Shown here: piece after piece, positions 37,046 to 45,467 of the stretch | Position numbering within the stretch: the stretch's first letter is position 1 | How the letters are laid out: each line of letters begins with the position of its first letter | Origin: Bacillus sp. ISL-34 | GTDB lineage: Bacteria; Bacillota; Bacilli; Bacillales; DSM-1321 | NCBI RefSeq assembly: GCF_018613325.1 | Contig: NZ_JAGGQJ010000003.1 | Coordinates: 124,001-188,000 of the forward strand | Direction: 5' to 3' | Length of the DNA: 64,000 nt | Notes under the pieces: model-generated | Seen by the model: only the letters and a program-made list of their open reading frames with translations | Database searches by the model: none | Told to the model about the DNA's origin: nothing | Program-made: the position numbers and the translations under genes

Positions 37046-37202
37046 CCTAAATACCTCCATTTCACCCTTATTCTATTATCTTTTTACCCTTAATTATTTA
37101 TTCTACTTACGTAGAGATTGAATTTTTACCGTTACGTGCTACACTAAAAAGTAGAGTGAGCACTCATTTTTCTAAAAATTGTAAAAAGAAAGCAGGTGTA
37201 TT

Positions 37203-38069
37203 ATGGCTATCACAATTCTTGCAGATAGTGCATGTGATTTGCCGTTGTCTTTCTATAAGGAAAACAATGTTTCATTAATCCCTTTACAAGTCCATCTTGA
37301 CGGGGAAAATTATGGAGATTTACTTACTATTAATTCTCACGAAGTCTATCAGGCGATGCTTGAAGGAAAAGCCCCGAAAACATCGCAAGCTTCCCCAGAA
37401 TACTTTATAGAACTTTTCACACAGTTTGCCAAGGAGAAAAAACAAGGAATTTATATAGCCTTTTCCTCTGAGTTATCAGGAACATATCAAACGGCCGTGA
37501 TGATTCTTAATCAGGTGAAGGAAGAGTACCCTGACCTTGACATTGAAATCGTCAATACGAAATGCGCTTCGATGGGCGTCGGTTTAATTGTAAAGAAAGC
37601 AGCCGATCTGGCAGCAAACGGTGCCACTAAAGAAGAAATCCTGGCTGCCATCGAATTCCAAACCCGGCATATGGAGCATCTATTCACTGTAGATAACCTT
37701 GAATATTTGGCCCGTGGCGGACGCATCTCCAAAACATCTGCCCTTGTTGGCGGTTTATTAAACATTAAACCCTTATTGCATGTTGAAGATGGGAAGCTTG
37801 TTCCGCTTGAAAAGATACGCGGCAAAAAGAAATTGATTAAACGTGTCATCGAATTAATGCACGAAAGAGGCAAAAATTTAACAACCCAAACGATTGCCAT
37901 CAGTCATGGTGATGATGAAGCAACGGCCCTGGAATGGAAGGAAGCCATCCAAAATGAATTCGGGACAACCGACTTCATGATCCATACAATTGGCTCCGTC
38001 ATCGGTGCACATGCCGGTCCTGGCACAATTGCCCTCTTCTTCTTAAACGATACCCCTGAGAAATCATAA
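37203..38069 (+). CDS. yitS: DegV family fatty-acid-binding protein (YitS)
   Basis: 288 residues. DegV/FakB fold: ILADSACDLPLSF at the N-terminus, TSQASPEYF near residue 60 with the fatty-acid carboxylate Ser/Thr, IAFSSELSGTYQ, FTVDNLEYLARGGRIS and IGSVIGAHAGPGTIALFF near the end. FakB proteins carry a fatty acid for phosphorylation by FakA; no fakA is in the window, and the acyl chain preference cannot be read. AGCAGGTG precedes the ATG. Confidence 0.92.
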   Translation: MAITILADSACDLPLSFYKENNVSLIPLQVHLDGENYGDLLTINSHEVYQAMLEGKAPKTSQASPEYFIELFTQFAKEKKQGIYIAFSSELSGTYQTAVMILNQVKEEYPDLDIEIVNTKCASMGVGLIVKKAADLAANGATKEEILAAIEFQTRHMEHLFTVDNLEYLARGGRISKTSALVGGLLNIKPLLHVEDGKLVPLEKIRGKKKLIKRVIELMHERGKNLTTQTIAISHGDDEATALEWKEAIQNEFGTTDFMIHTIGSVIGAHAGPGTIALFFLNDTPEKS

Positions 38070-38137
38070 ACATACATACTCCCTTCCATAATTGTGAACA
38101 ATATATATTGATCAGATAATGGAAGGGAGTTTTCACT

Positions 38138-38269
38138 ATGTCCAAAACAACCGATGACAATAAAAGGCCAAAAGATAACCAAGCGAGAAATGCTGAAAAA
38201 AATATCGCATATCAGGAAAACCTTGCTGCTGGCAAGCACTCCTATTCGAAGAAAACAGACCATAAATGA
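38138..38269 (+). CDS. Small basic protein (DUF3941-like)
   Basis: 43 residues. MSKTTDDNKRPKDNQ at the start and AAGKHSYSKKTDHK at the end; extremely polar and basic, no hydrophobic core. The ATG follows GGAAGGGAG by eight bases. It resembles the short DUF3941 proteins found only in bacilli, from memory. Lies between yitS and the YajQ-type gene. Function unknown; the composition would suit a nucleic-acid or spore-core associated peptide. Confidence 0.7.
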   Translation: MSKTTDDNKRPKDNQARNAEKNIAYQENLAAGKHSYSKKTDHK

Positions 38270-38372
38270 TGCGCGGGGCTTGTCCCCTCGCTTTTTTAAT
38301 ATGGTTTATATAGTTGTCTTCCTATCACACTTTCTCTATAATAAAGGAAATAAACCCTGCTGGAGGTAAGTG

Positions 38373-38864
38373 ATGGCAAAGGAAAATTCATTTGATATTG
38401 TTTCGAAAGTAGACTTTTCAGAGGTAACGAACGCAGTTACCATGGCTATGAAGGAAATACAGACTCGCTATGATTTTAAAGGGAGTATAAGCAGCATCAC
38501 CATTGAAAAAGAAGACCTGGTTTTAGTATCCGACGATGAATATAAGCTCGAACAGCTGAAGGATGTTCTCATCAGTAAACTCATTAAACGTGACGTACCC
38601 GTCAAGAACCTGGATTATGGCAAATTAGAAGGAGCTTCTGGCGGAACCGTTCGTCAACGGGCTAAGTTAATTCAAGGCATCGATAAGGAACAAGCAAAAA
38701 AAATCAATACCATCATTAAAAATAGCGGTCTTAAAGTGAAAAGCCAAATCCAGGATGATCAAATCCGTGTTACCGGTAAGAACCGGGATGATTTACAAGG
38801 AATCATTTCCGCGATCCGGGGCGCTGATCTGTCCATTGATGTACAATTCTTAAATTACCGCTAA
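38373..38864 (+). CDS. yitK: YajQ-family nucleotide-binding protein (YitK)
   Basis: 163 residues, complete UPF0234/YajQ protein: two ferredoxin-like halves, with [19 protein letters not shown] at the start, [23 protein letters not shown] in the centre and [10 protein letters not shown] at the end. Some YajQ proteins bind cyclic di-GMP; whether this one does is unknown. GGAGGTAAGTG precedes the ATG 38373; the GTG just before overlaps the site. Confidence 0.93.
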   Translation: MAKENSFDIVSKVDFSEVTNAVTMAMKEIQTRYDFKGSISSITIEKEDLVLVSDDEYKLEQLKDVLISKLIKRDVPVKNLDYGKLEGASGGTVRQRAKLIQGIDKEQAKKINTIIKNSGLKVKSQIQDDQIRVTGKNRDDLQGIISAIRGADLSIDVQFLNYR

Positions 38865-38865
38865 G

Positions 38866-38902
38866 TATGAGGCCTCACCTGCTTTGGGTGGGTCTTTTTT
38901 TA
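38866..38902 (+). terminator. Terminator after the yajQ-type gene
   Basis: AGGCCTCACC and GGTGGGTCTT pair with one mismatch and wobbles, followed by TTTTTT. Confidence 0.6.
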
Positions 38903-39038
38903 TTTGTTGGAACTGCCTCCATCAGCGGTCATCCCCCCTTTTCCTTTAAATGAATCGCCGACATGGAACATGGAAAGACTAGTCATGTTCCCTTCAGTTA
39001 AAACATTAAACAAGATTTATTTTGGTCATTTTTTCCAT

Positions 39039-39065
39039 GTTTTCTTTTTCCAAAAAGAAGGAATA
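39039..39065 (+). promoter_or_regulatory. SigB-like promoter of the dehydrogenase gene
   Basis: GTTTTC, 15 bases, GGAATA, about 39 bases before the start codon. Fits the general-stress pattern loosely; homologous dehydrogenases of B. subtilis are SigB-dependent. Confidence 0.45.
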
Positions 39066-39103
39066 GAAAAAGCGTAGATAAATAAATAGGAGGCGTTTTA
39101 ATC

Positions 39104-39979
39104 TTGACTACTCAAAACCAAAATCAGAACAAACAAGGATTTCCCCCTCAACATCAACAGCATCAACCTGGATTGGAAACAAAAATGGAACCGAACCCCG
39201 ATTCAGTTAAAGCTGCCTACAAAGGAAGCGGCAAATTAAAAGGTAAAACGGCAATCATAACAGGAGGAGACAGCGGAATCGGTAAATCAGTTGCCATTTA
39301 TTACGCTAAAGAAGGAGCGAATGTGACAGTTGCATACTTGGATGAACACGAGGATGCCAAAGCGACAAAAGAATTGATCGAAAAAGAAGGTCAGAAATGC
39401 TTACTCATTTCCGGTGATATCGGTGATGAAGCCTTCTGCCAGGATGTCGTCAAAAAAACGGTTGATGAATTTGGCGGTTTGGACATTCTAGTCAACAACG
39501 CCGGAGAACAGCATGTGCAGACAAGTATCCTTGACATTTCAGCTGAACAATTGGAAAAAACGTTCCGCACGAATATTTTCTCGATGTTCCACTTAACTAA
39601 AGCTGCATTGAAGCACCTAAAAAAAGGAAGCAGCATCATAAATACAACCTCCATCACAGCCTATCAGGGCAACCCAAAACTAATCGATTACTCTTCAACA
39701 AAAGGTGCAATACTGGCATTCACAAGAGCCCTGTCGAACTCCATCTCAAAAGATGGCATCAGAGTGAATGGTGTTGCGCCAGGCCCGATCTGGACACCGC
39801 TGATTCCTGCCTCATTCGGTGAAGAAGATGTTGCCAAATTCGGACAGGATACGCCAATGGGCCGCGCAGGGCAGCCAGAGGAATTAGCACCAGCCTATGT
39901 ATATTTGGCAAGTGATGATTCATCCTATGTCAGCGGACAAGTCATCCATGTGAACGGCGGGACCGTTGTAAACGGATAA
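39104..39979 (+). CDS. Short-chain dehydrogenase, general-stress type
   Basis: 291 residues. A Gln-rich N-terminal extension (NQNQNKQGFPPQHQQHQPG) precedes a classical SDR: TGGDSGIGKSVA (TGxxxGIG cofactor loop, near residue 53), NNAGEQ, catalytic Ser in NTTSITAY, Tyr-x3-Lys in YSSTKGA, and VAPGPIWTP. The Gln-rich head and the GEQ variant are those of the YdaD/YhxC/YghA group, stress-linked oxidoreductases of unknown substrate. Starts at TTG, with GGAGGCG eight bases upstream. Strong terminator after it. Confidence 0.9.
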   Translation: MTTQNQNQNKQGFPPQHQQHQPGLETKMEPNPDSVKAAYKGSGKLKGKTAIITGGDSGIGKSVAIYYAKEGANVTVAYLDEHEDAKATKELIEKEGQKCLLISGDIGDEAFCQDVVKKTVDEFGGLDILVNNAGEQHVQTSILDISAEQLEKTFRTNIFSMFHLTKAALKHLKKGSSIINTTSITAYQGNPKLIDYSSTKGAILAFTRALSNSISKDGIRVNGVAPGPIWTPLIPASFGEEDVAKFGQDTPMGRAGQPEELAPAYVYLASDDSSYVSGQVIHVNGGTVVNG

Positions 39980-39993
39980 GGCTTTACCTTTTC

Positions 39994-40032
39994 AAAAGCA
40001 GTGGATTTCGCATATTGAAATCCACTGCTTTT
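39994..40032 (+). terminator. Terminator of the dehydrogenase gene
   Basis: AAAAGCAGTGGATTTC and GAAATCCACTGCTTTT pair perfectly (16 bp) around GCATATT. Confidence 0.93.
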
Positions 40033-40097
40033 CTAATTTCAGGCAGGATATTTCAGGTTAACGCGGAATATATGATTGGGAAGGAGTGGGGTCATTT

Positions 40098-40593
40098 TTG
40101 AAAAATATTGCAGTTCCATGGTTCACCGTTCAGGAATTGGACTCGGAAACGTTTGCAATCAGTGAATATGGTCATTGGGAGAAGGTTCATTCCTTTTTAT
40201 TACTTAGGGAGACCCGAGCTGCGTTAATCGACACAGGGTTAGGCATCGGTTCGATTAAGCGGATTACAGACCAGCTTACAGATCTTCCGATTATCGTCCT
40301 GACCACACACGTTCATGCGGATCATATTGGCGGTCACGGGGATTATGATACAATTTATGTTCATGGAGATGATGCCATTTGGCTGATCAACGGAATTGAA
40401 GGTTTGTCTTTGGAACAAATAAGAAAGAACATGGCCAGGGATATCACTATACCCATACCCGAATCATTGGATACTTTTACATACAGGCTACCAGGGATAC
40501 CCTGACAGGCTCTTATCGGATGGGGACAAGATTGATCTTGGGAACCGCAGTTTAAGCATTTATCACACGCCTGGACATTCACCTGGCCACATT
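40098..40593 (+). pseudogene. Metallo-beta-lactamase-fold hydrolase, frameshifted and truncated
   Basis: Begins normally (TTG with GGAAGGAG upstream), with ALIDTGLGIGSIK and the HxHxDH metal motif TTHVHADHIGGHGDY near residue 90. The frame stops at 40503-40505 after YRLPGIP; the next frame takes over at the same point with YPDRLLSDGDKIDLGNR and reaches the conserved HTPGHSPGHI at about 40593. After that homology is lost, so the second half of the enzyme, with the remaining metal ligands, is missing. Two lesions, one-base shift plus 3' loss, argue for a real pseudogene. The intact family hydrolyses various thioesters and lactones. Confidence 0.85.
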
Positions 40594-40649
40594 AGTGAGA
40601 CACGGAACGGGTGTACATGCATTCAAAAGTTTCAGCGTACATTTCTAGC

Positions 40650-40685
40650 AAAAAAGGGGCATTGCTTTTACTCAATGCCCTTTTC
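40650..40685 (-). terminator. Terminator of the lacI-type gene
   Basis: On the minus strand, GGGCATTG and CAATGCCC pair around AGTAAAAG and are followed by CTTTTTT. It immediately follows the regulator stop codon. Confidence 0.85.
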
Positions 40686-40687
40686 GT

Positions 40688-41731
40688 TCAATAAGTCATC
40701 GCCATCGCGCCTTGCTTGATCGATCTGCAGGAATGCCTTTCCACGAAATGATGTGGAATGATGGTCCCAGCAGGAGCATCTCCGGTCTGCAGCATGTGAA
40801 TGATGCCCTTAGCCGCCTGATATCCCAAATCAAAAATATTGATATCTACGGAAGTCAGGGCTGGTAATGACAGTTCAGAGAAAAGAACGTTATTGAAGCT
40901 GACGATTGACATTTCTTCAGGAGTGCGGACTCCCATCTCGCGAAGTGAATGCACGATGCCAAGTGCCATGAGATCATCACTGACCACCAAAGCGGTAGGT
41001 GGTTCATCGATGGATAGTAACCTATTTGCAGCTGCTTGTCCCCCTTCATGCAAAAAATCTTCATGCAGGGTATATTCCGTCCTTCGATCTATTCCGGCCC
41101 TCTTCAATGCCCGTTCATATCCTGATAAGCGATCAACGGTCATCACAAGGGTTACATCACCTCCGATGAATCCAATCCTTTCATGTCCTAGCTGTATGAG
41201 GTAATCCGTTGCCTGTTCGGCAGCCAAGACATTATCATTATCAACATATGTTATCTCCTCGATGTAATCATAGGGCTTCCCAATGATCACAAATGGAAAC
41301 GCCCTTGCTCTCAAATAGGTCAGAATGTGATCGTTCATCCTTGAATACATCAGGATTATTCCATCAACCATCCCCCCCTGCACCATATTCACTACTCCTT
41401 CGTAGATTTCATCTTCGGTTTTTCCCGTGCTTAGCAACAGGGAATAGTGGTTTTCCTGAGCTCCCTCACTTAGTCCCTGGAGGATTGTCGGAAAAAATGG
41501 ATTTTGATAATAATCATTTGACGAACTTGGCATTACCAAGCCAATGATCCTTGTCGATTGATTGGCAAGACTACGTGCAATGAAGTTTGGATGGTATCCT
41601 AATTTAGTCATCGCCTTACGTACCCGTACCTTTGTTTTTTCACTTATCCGAGGATTGTTTGCAATCACTCGAGAAACTGTTGAAGGAGCAACATTCGCTA
41701 GCTGTGCCACATCTTTTATTGTGATGGCCAT
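40688..41731 (-). CDS. LacI-family regulator of the maltodextrin locus (MalR-like)
   Basis: 347 residues. N-terminal LacI HTH (TIKDVAQLANVAPSTVSRVI, then hinge helix NFIARSLANQST), then a periplasmic-binding-like sugar domain (IIGLVMPSSSNDYYQNPFF, DGIILMYS, DRLSGYERALKRAGI, PTALVVSDDLMALG). Member of the group that controls maltose use in bacilli and other Firmicutes. The start (41729-41731) follows GAGGGGAAATGC; an ATG 13 codons upstream has no site. Last gene in a row with malL on the same strand but has a terminator before it, so it is likely transcribed alone. Confidence 0.88.
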   Translation of the reverse strand: MAITIKDVAQLANVAPSTVSRVIANNPRISEKTKVRVRKAMTKLGYHPNFIARSLANQSTRIIGLVMPSSSNDYYQNPFFPTILQGLSEGAQENHYSLLLSTGKTEDEIYEGVVNMVQGGMVDGIILMYSRMNDHILTYLRARAFPFVIIGKPYDYIEEITYVDNDNVLAAEQATDYLIQLGHERIGFIGGDVTLVMTVDRLSGYERALKRAGIDRRTEYTLHEDFLHEGGQAAANRLLSIDEPPTALVVSDDLMALGIVHSLREMGVRTPEEMSIVSFNNVLFSELSLPALTSVDINIFDLGYQAAKGIIHMLQTGDAPAGTIIPHHFVERHSCRSIKQGAMAMTY

Positions 41732-42052
41732 GCATTTCCCCTCTCCCCTCTTAGCCTTTATTGACTTCATTTTTAAAAAAGGTGAATACCAATAAACACT
41801 TCTCTAATATTTGTTTTATATTTATACATTTTGTATGTATTCATAATACACTCAGTTCAATAGTTATATCCATACTTTTTTTAATGTTTGTTCAATTTTT
41901 CAGAAAATACTTACTTTTCCGTTTTTTTCATCCATGTTTTAAAATTCAAAAAGAAGCTGATGTATGATCAGCTTCTAAATAAAAGACAGGTCTATTTGGA
42001 ATCAAGAAGTCAGACGACTAACTACATAGGTTTTAAGCTAATTCCCAAGAAA
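41732..42052 (-). terminator. Intergenic region with the malL terminator (hairpin 41952-41976)
   Basis: AGAAGCTGAT and ATCAGCTTCT pair perfectly; on the minus strand TTTTT follows, so this ends malL. The rest of the interval (41732-41950) is AT-rich and should hold the regulator promoter, which I could not fix. No gene is supported. Confidence 0.75.
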
Positions 42053-43702
42053 TCAATAACGATATATCCTCGTTTCATATGGACGTAAATCAATAAGGGA
42101 CACCTCAGGACAATCCTCATAATTAGCTAGTAAAAGTTCCATTTCCCCCCAATAAGAAAGGTCAATTTGGTGGTGATTCATACTAAAGTTACATACTACC
42201 ATCACTGAATTATCATTCATATTTCTTGTATAAATATAAAGTTCAGGATGATCTTCCCATAACAATTCATATTCCCCATAAACGAGGACCTGATGTTTTT
42301 TTCGAAGTTCAATCATCTTTTTATAAAAATGATAAATGGATGACGGGTCATTTTTCTGCTGTTCTACATTAATGGCGCGATAATTGGGATTAACCTTCAT
42401 CCAAGGTGTTCCGTGCGTGAATCCGCCATTTTCAAAATCATTCCATTGCATCGGTGTTCGTGAATTATCACGGCCGCTATGCCATATAATGTTCATGATT
42501 TCATCATGAGGACGACCTTTCGAGGTCTCTATCCGGTAAAAGTTTTTCATTCCGACATCATCATAATCATCAATCGAATCAAATTGGACATTCGTCATGC
42601 CAATTTCCTGACCTTGATATATAAAAGGTGTCCCTTGCATGAAAAAGTATAGGGCCCCAATCATTTTTGCGCTTTCCAACCAATATTGATGATCATTTCC
42701 CCAGGTGGATACACTTCTTGGCTGGTCATGATTTTCAAAAAACAAAGCATTCCATCCTTTGTTTTTCAGCCCCTTTTGCCATTTGGTCATTGTGCGCTTT
42801 AACCCTTGAACATCAACATCGTGATTCTGTCCCCTATTCCAAAGTCCGAGATGTTCAAATTGAAAGATCATATTGAACTTCCCATTCGATTCCCCGACCC
42901 ATTCTTCCGCCTGCTCAATCCTGACGCCATTGGCCTCACCGACCGTCATGATATCATACTTAGAGAAAGTCTCTTCCTTCAACTCCTGAAGGTAATCCAG
43001 GATCCCGTCCTGATTGGTATGCATTTCAAACGCAGGTACATACTGATGCCAATAGGGATTGGGCATATCCGGGAGGCCATCACGCTTATGAATATGCGTG
43101 ATCGCATCAATCCGGAAGCCATCAATTCCCTTATCGAGCCACCAATTGACCATCTCATATAATGCCTTTCGCACATCAGTATTTTTCCAGTTTAAGTCTG
43201 GCTGCTTTTCGGCAAATAAATGTAAATAGTATTGATTGGTCCTTTCATCGAATTTCCAGGCACTTCCGGAAAAGATGCTTTCCCAATTATTAGGTTCGCG
43301 GCCGTCCTGCCCATCCCTCCATATATACCAATCCCGTTTCGGATTATCGCGGGACGAACGTGACTCGACGAACCAAGGGTGCTCATCACTTGTATGATTC
43401 AAAACAAGATCGAGTATAACCTTCATCCCACGTCCGTGAACATCTTTCAATAACAGATCAATATCCTCGATTGAACCGAATTCATCGGAAACTGCTTGAT
43501 AATCACTAATATCATAGCCATTATCCGCATTGGGTGATTTATAAAATGGACAAATCCAAATGACATCTATCCCCAAATCCTGCAGATAGTCAAGCTTTGA
43601 AATCAATCCTTTTATATCTCCGATTCCATCACCATTACTATCCATGAAACTGCGCGGGTATATTTGATAGCAAACCGCTTCTTTCCACCAGGTCTTATTC
43701 AT
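42053..43702 (-). CDS. malL: GH13 alpha-glucosidase (oligo-1,6-glucosidase / maltase)
   Basis: 549 residues, cytosolic. Releases glucose from maltose, isomaltose and short maltodextrins. The four GH13 regions are intact: ILDLVLNHTSDEHPWF, GFRIDAITHI (nucleophile Asp199), TVGEANG (acid/base Glu256), FFENHDQPR (Asp326), and NGYDISDYQAV is the calcium-loop/QPDLN-type pattern of oligo-1,6-glucosidases, with QPDLNW near residue 167. Start at 43700-43702 behind GGGAGG; an earlier ATG lacks a site. Lies 80 bases after the inactive amylase gene, likely in one transcript from malE. Confidence 0.93.
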   Translation of the reverse strand: MNKTWWKEAVCYQIYPRSFMDSNGDGIGDIKGLISKLDYLQDLGIDVIWICPFYKSPNADNGYDISDYQAVSDEFGSIEDIDLLLKDVHGRGMKVILDLVLNHTSDEHPWFVESRSSRDNPKRDWYIWRDGQDGREPNNWESIFSGSAWKFDERTNQYYLHLFAEKQPDLNWKNTDVRKALYEMVNWWLDKGIDGFRIDAITHIHKRDGLPDMPNPYWHQYVPAFEMHTNQDGILDYLQELKEETFSKYDIMTVGEANGVRIEQAEEWVGESNGKFNMIFQFEHLGLWNRGQNHDVDVQGLKRTMTKWQKGLKNKGWNALFFENHDQPRSVSTWGNDHQYWLESAKMIGALYFFMQGTPFIYQGQEIGMTNVQFDSIDDYDDVGMKNFYRIETSKGRPHDEIMNIIWHSGRDNSRTPMQWNDFENGGFTHGTPWMKVNPNYRAINVEQQKNDPSSIYHFYKKMIELRKKHQVLVYGEYELLWEDHPELYIYTRNMNDNSVMVVCNFSMNHHQIDLSYWGEMELLLANYEDCPEVSLIDLRPYETRIYRY

Positions 43703-43750
43703 GCTGTAACCTCCCGATCCTGTTTTCCACAAAGCCTAAGGGACAATGTT

Positions 43751-43765
43751 TGGCGGTTACCGACA
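43751..43765. promoter_or_regulatory. Palindromic element upstream of malL
   Basis: TGGCGGTTACCGACA is a near-perfect inverted repeat (TG-n-CGGT-A-ACCG-n-CA on the minus strand), 48 bases before the malL start. It could be an operator for the LacI-type regulator. It is not a good cre match and has no T run. Confidence 0.4.
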
Positions 43766-43781
43766 ATCGAGAGGCATATGA

Positions 43782-45317
43782 TTATTTTGATTGGTTCCGT
43801 TTTGAACGCTTAATAACCAAAGCAATGAATATACCAAAAATAAGAAGAACCAATCCTATAACTAACAGGTAAGGAATATTAATAATCGACTTAGGTGACA
43901 GCGTGTAGACTTCTGTCGTCTCCCTGTCGATTACGATAGAGTAACTGTTGTCCTTACTGCGGACCAGATCCCCATTCAGCATACCTCTCAATTCTTTATT
44001 ACTTTCAAGTTCTTTATCAGTAAGGTTTATCGTTTGAGTTTCAGTCGTATTGTTCATGGCGACGACAATCGTTTCATCACCATATACACGCTTGAATACC
44101 GAAGTTCCTCCTTTTTCATATAAAAGCTCCATATCCCCTTTTACCAATGCCGGGTACATGTCTCTGAGATCAGAAAGCTTTGTTATATATTCCACCAATT
44201 CCTGTTCTGTCTTAAAATTCATCAACTTATGATTATCCGGGGCAATATCGCCATTTAAGGCAATTTCAGATCCATAAAATACGATTGGCACCCCTGGCAT
44301 CGTATATAGATACGACAGCGCCATTCTCCATCTGGAACCTGGATTTTCGTTATGATCGGCTGCATCCTTTGTAAAACGGGGCATTCCCTGTGTATCCATG
44401 AACAATGCCTGATGGGCATTGCCCCCTAATTCATCTTCGCTTTTCGCAAACGCATTGAAAACAGGTTTCAATTCTTTATCGGGTGCAGCAAATGCTTCCC
44501 GTAGCTCTGTATTTTGCGGATAAGCCATAAAAGCATCGATACCCGTCTCCTTGTAGCTTGAAATCAATTCGGCATCACCTTGTACATCGCCGATTGTATA
44601 GAAATTTGATTTTTCAGATTTAACTGCATCCACAAATTCCTTCCAAAAATCTTTTGCTACGTATTGCACTTTATTTATACGGTATCCATCAATATCGGTT
44701 TCCGTTATCCACCATTTGGCAGCATCAAGTAAATATTTCCTTGTTTCCTCATTATCTTGATTCAAATCGGGAAGACCATCGACCCAACCTGTTTCCAAAT
44801 CCGTTTGGCTACCGTCCTTGGAAATCTTTTTTTCTTCATGGAACCAATCTTGTTTTTTTGGATCGGTCAGCCAAGTGGAGTCAGGACCCACATTATTTGC
44901 TTGAAAATCAATGATCACCTTCATATCGCGTTCATGTGCCTCATTCACGAGTTTTTTAAACTCTTTCATTGTCCCATAGTGTTTATCCGTTTTATAAAAA
45001 TCGGCCACCCAATCGCCATGATAGCCATTTTCATCATTAGCGAAAATCGGTGAAAGGATGATAGCGGTATATCCCATATCTTTTAAATAATTAAGTTTCT
45101 TCGTGACGCCTTCGAAATCCCCACCATTAAACGTTGAAGGGTCATTCACGTTCGCATCTCCATTATTTTGAGTATTCCCATCGAAAAATCTGTCGACCAA
45201 TAATGAATATACGATTTCGTCCTTCCAAGTTCGTTGTTCTTTTTCAGCTGCTCCTACTGGAATGGCGTAAAAAAGAAGCAACGGAATTAAAGCGAGTGAT
45301 AACACTCTTTTTCTCAT
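43782..45317 (-). CDS. Membrane-anchored GH13 amylase homologue lacking all catalytic residues
   Basis: 511 residues: signal peptide (1-24, LLLFYAIPVGAA), GH13 barrel, C-terminal beta domain, one membrane segment (about 480-502) and a short basic tail (KRSKRNQSK), so it should be exported and held on the outer face of the membrane. The four active-site regions are all altered: NN at 141-142 where NH is usual; GYRINKVQY with Asn215 at the nucleophile Asp position; IGDVQGD with Asp244 for the acid/base Glu; MDTQGMPRF with Gly311 for the transition-state Asp. Fold-keeping residues around them are well conserved. Probably a binding or scaffold protein, not an amylase. AGGAGGAGAGCGG precedes the ATG. 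Confidence 0.9.
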   Translation of the reverse strand: MRKRVLSLALIPLLLFYAIPVGAAEKEQRTWKDEIVYSLLVDRFFDGNTQNNGDANVNDPSTFNGGDFEGVTKKLNYLKDMGYTAIILSPIFANDENGYHGDWVADFYKTDKHYGTMKEFKKLVNEAHERDMKVIIDFQANNVGPDSTWLTDPKKQDWFHEEKKISKDGSQTDLETGWVDGLPDLNQDNEETRKYLLDAAKWWITETDIDGYRINKVQYVAKDFWKEFVDAVKSEKSNFYTIGDVQGDAELISSYKETGIDAFMAYPQNTELREAFAAPDKELKPVFNAFAKSEDELGGNAHQALFMDTQGMPRFTKDAADHNENPGSRWRMALSYLYTMPGVPIVFYGSEIALNGDIAPDNHKLMNFKTEQELVEYITKLSDLRDMYPALVKGDMELLYEKGGTSVFKRVYGDETIVVAMNNTTETQTINLTDKELESNKELRGMLNGDLVRSKDNSYSIVIDRETTEVYTLSPKSIINIPYLLVIGLVLLIFGIFIALVIKRSKRNQSK

Positions 45318-45467
45318 ATCCGCTCTCCTCCTAGCTATCTCTTTACGCCTTTAAGATTAGCCTTTTGACCCCTTAACGTCAAATCCAATTTATAAAAAAC
45401 TTTACACTAAAGGGACAAACTGGGGATACTGGTCATGGTTACTGAATTGGAAAAAGGCAGAATATGA

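Noticed and set aside
36801-37121. 106-codon plus-strand frame opposite yitT
   Set aside because: Antisense shadow of yitT, which has a clear family match and start.
38900-38986. 28-codon minus-strand frame (MTSLSMFHVGDSFKGKGG and so on) after the yajQ-type gene
   Set aside because: AAGGG lies only three bases before the ATG, the frame overlaps a terminator, and the peptide is very short; not enough support.
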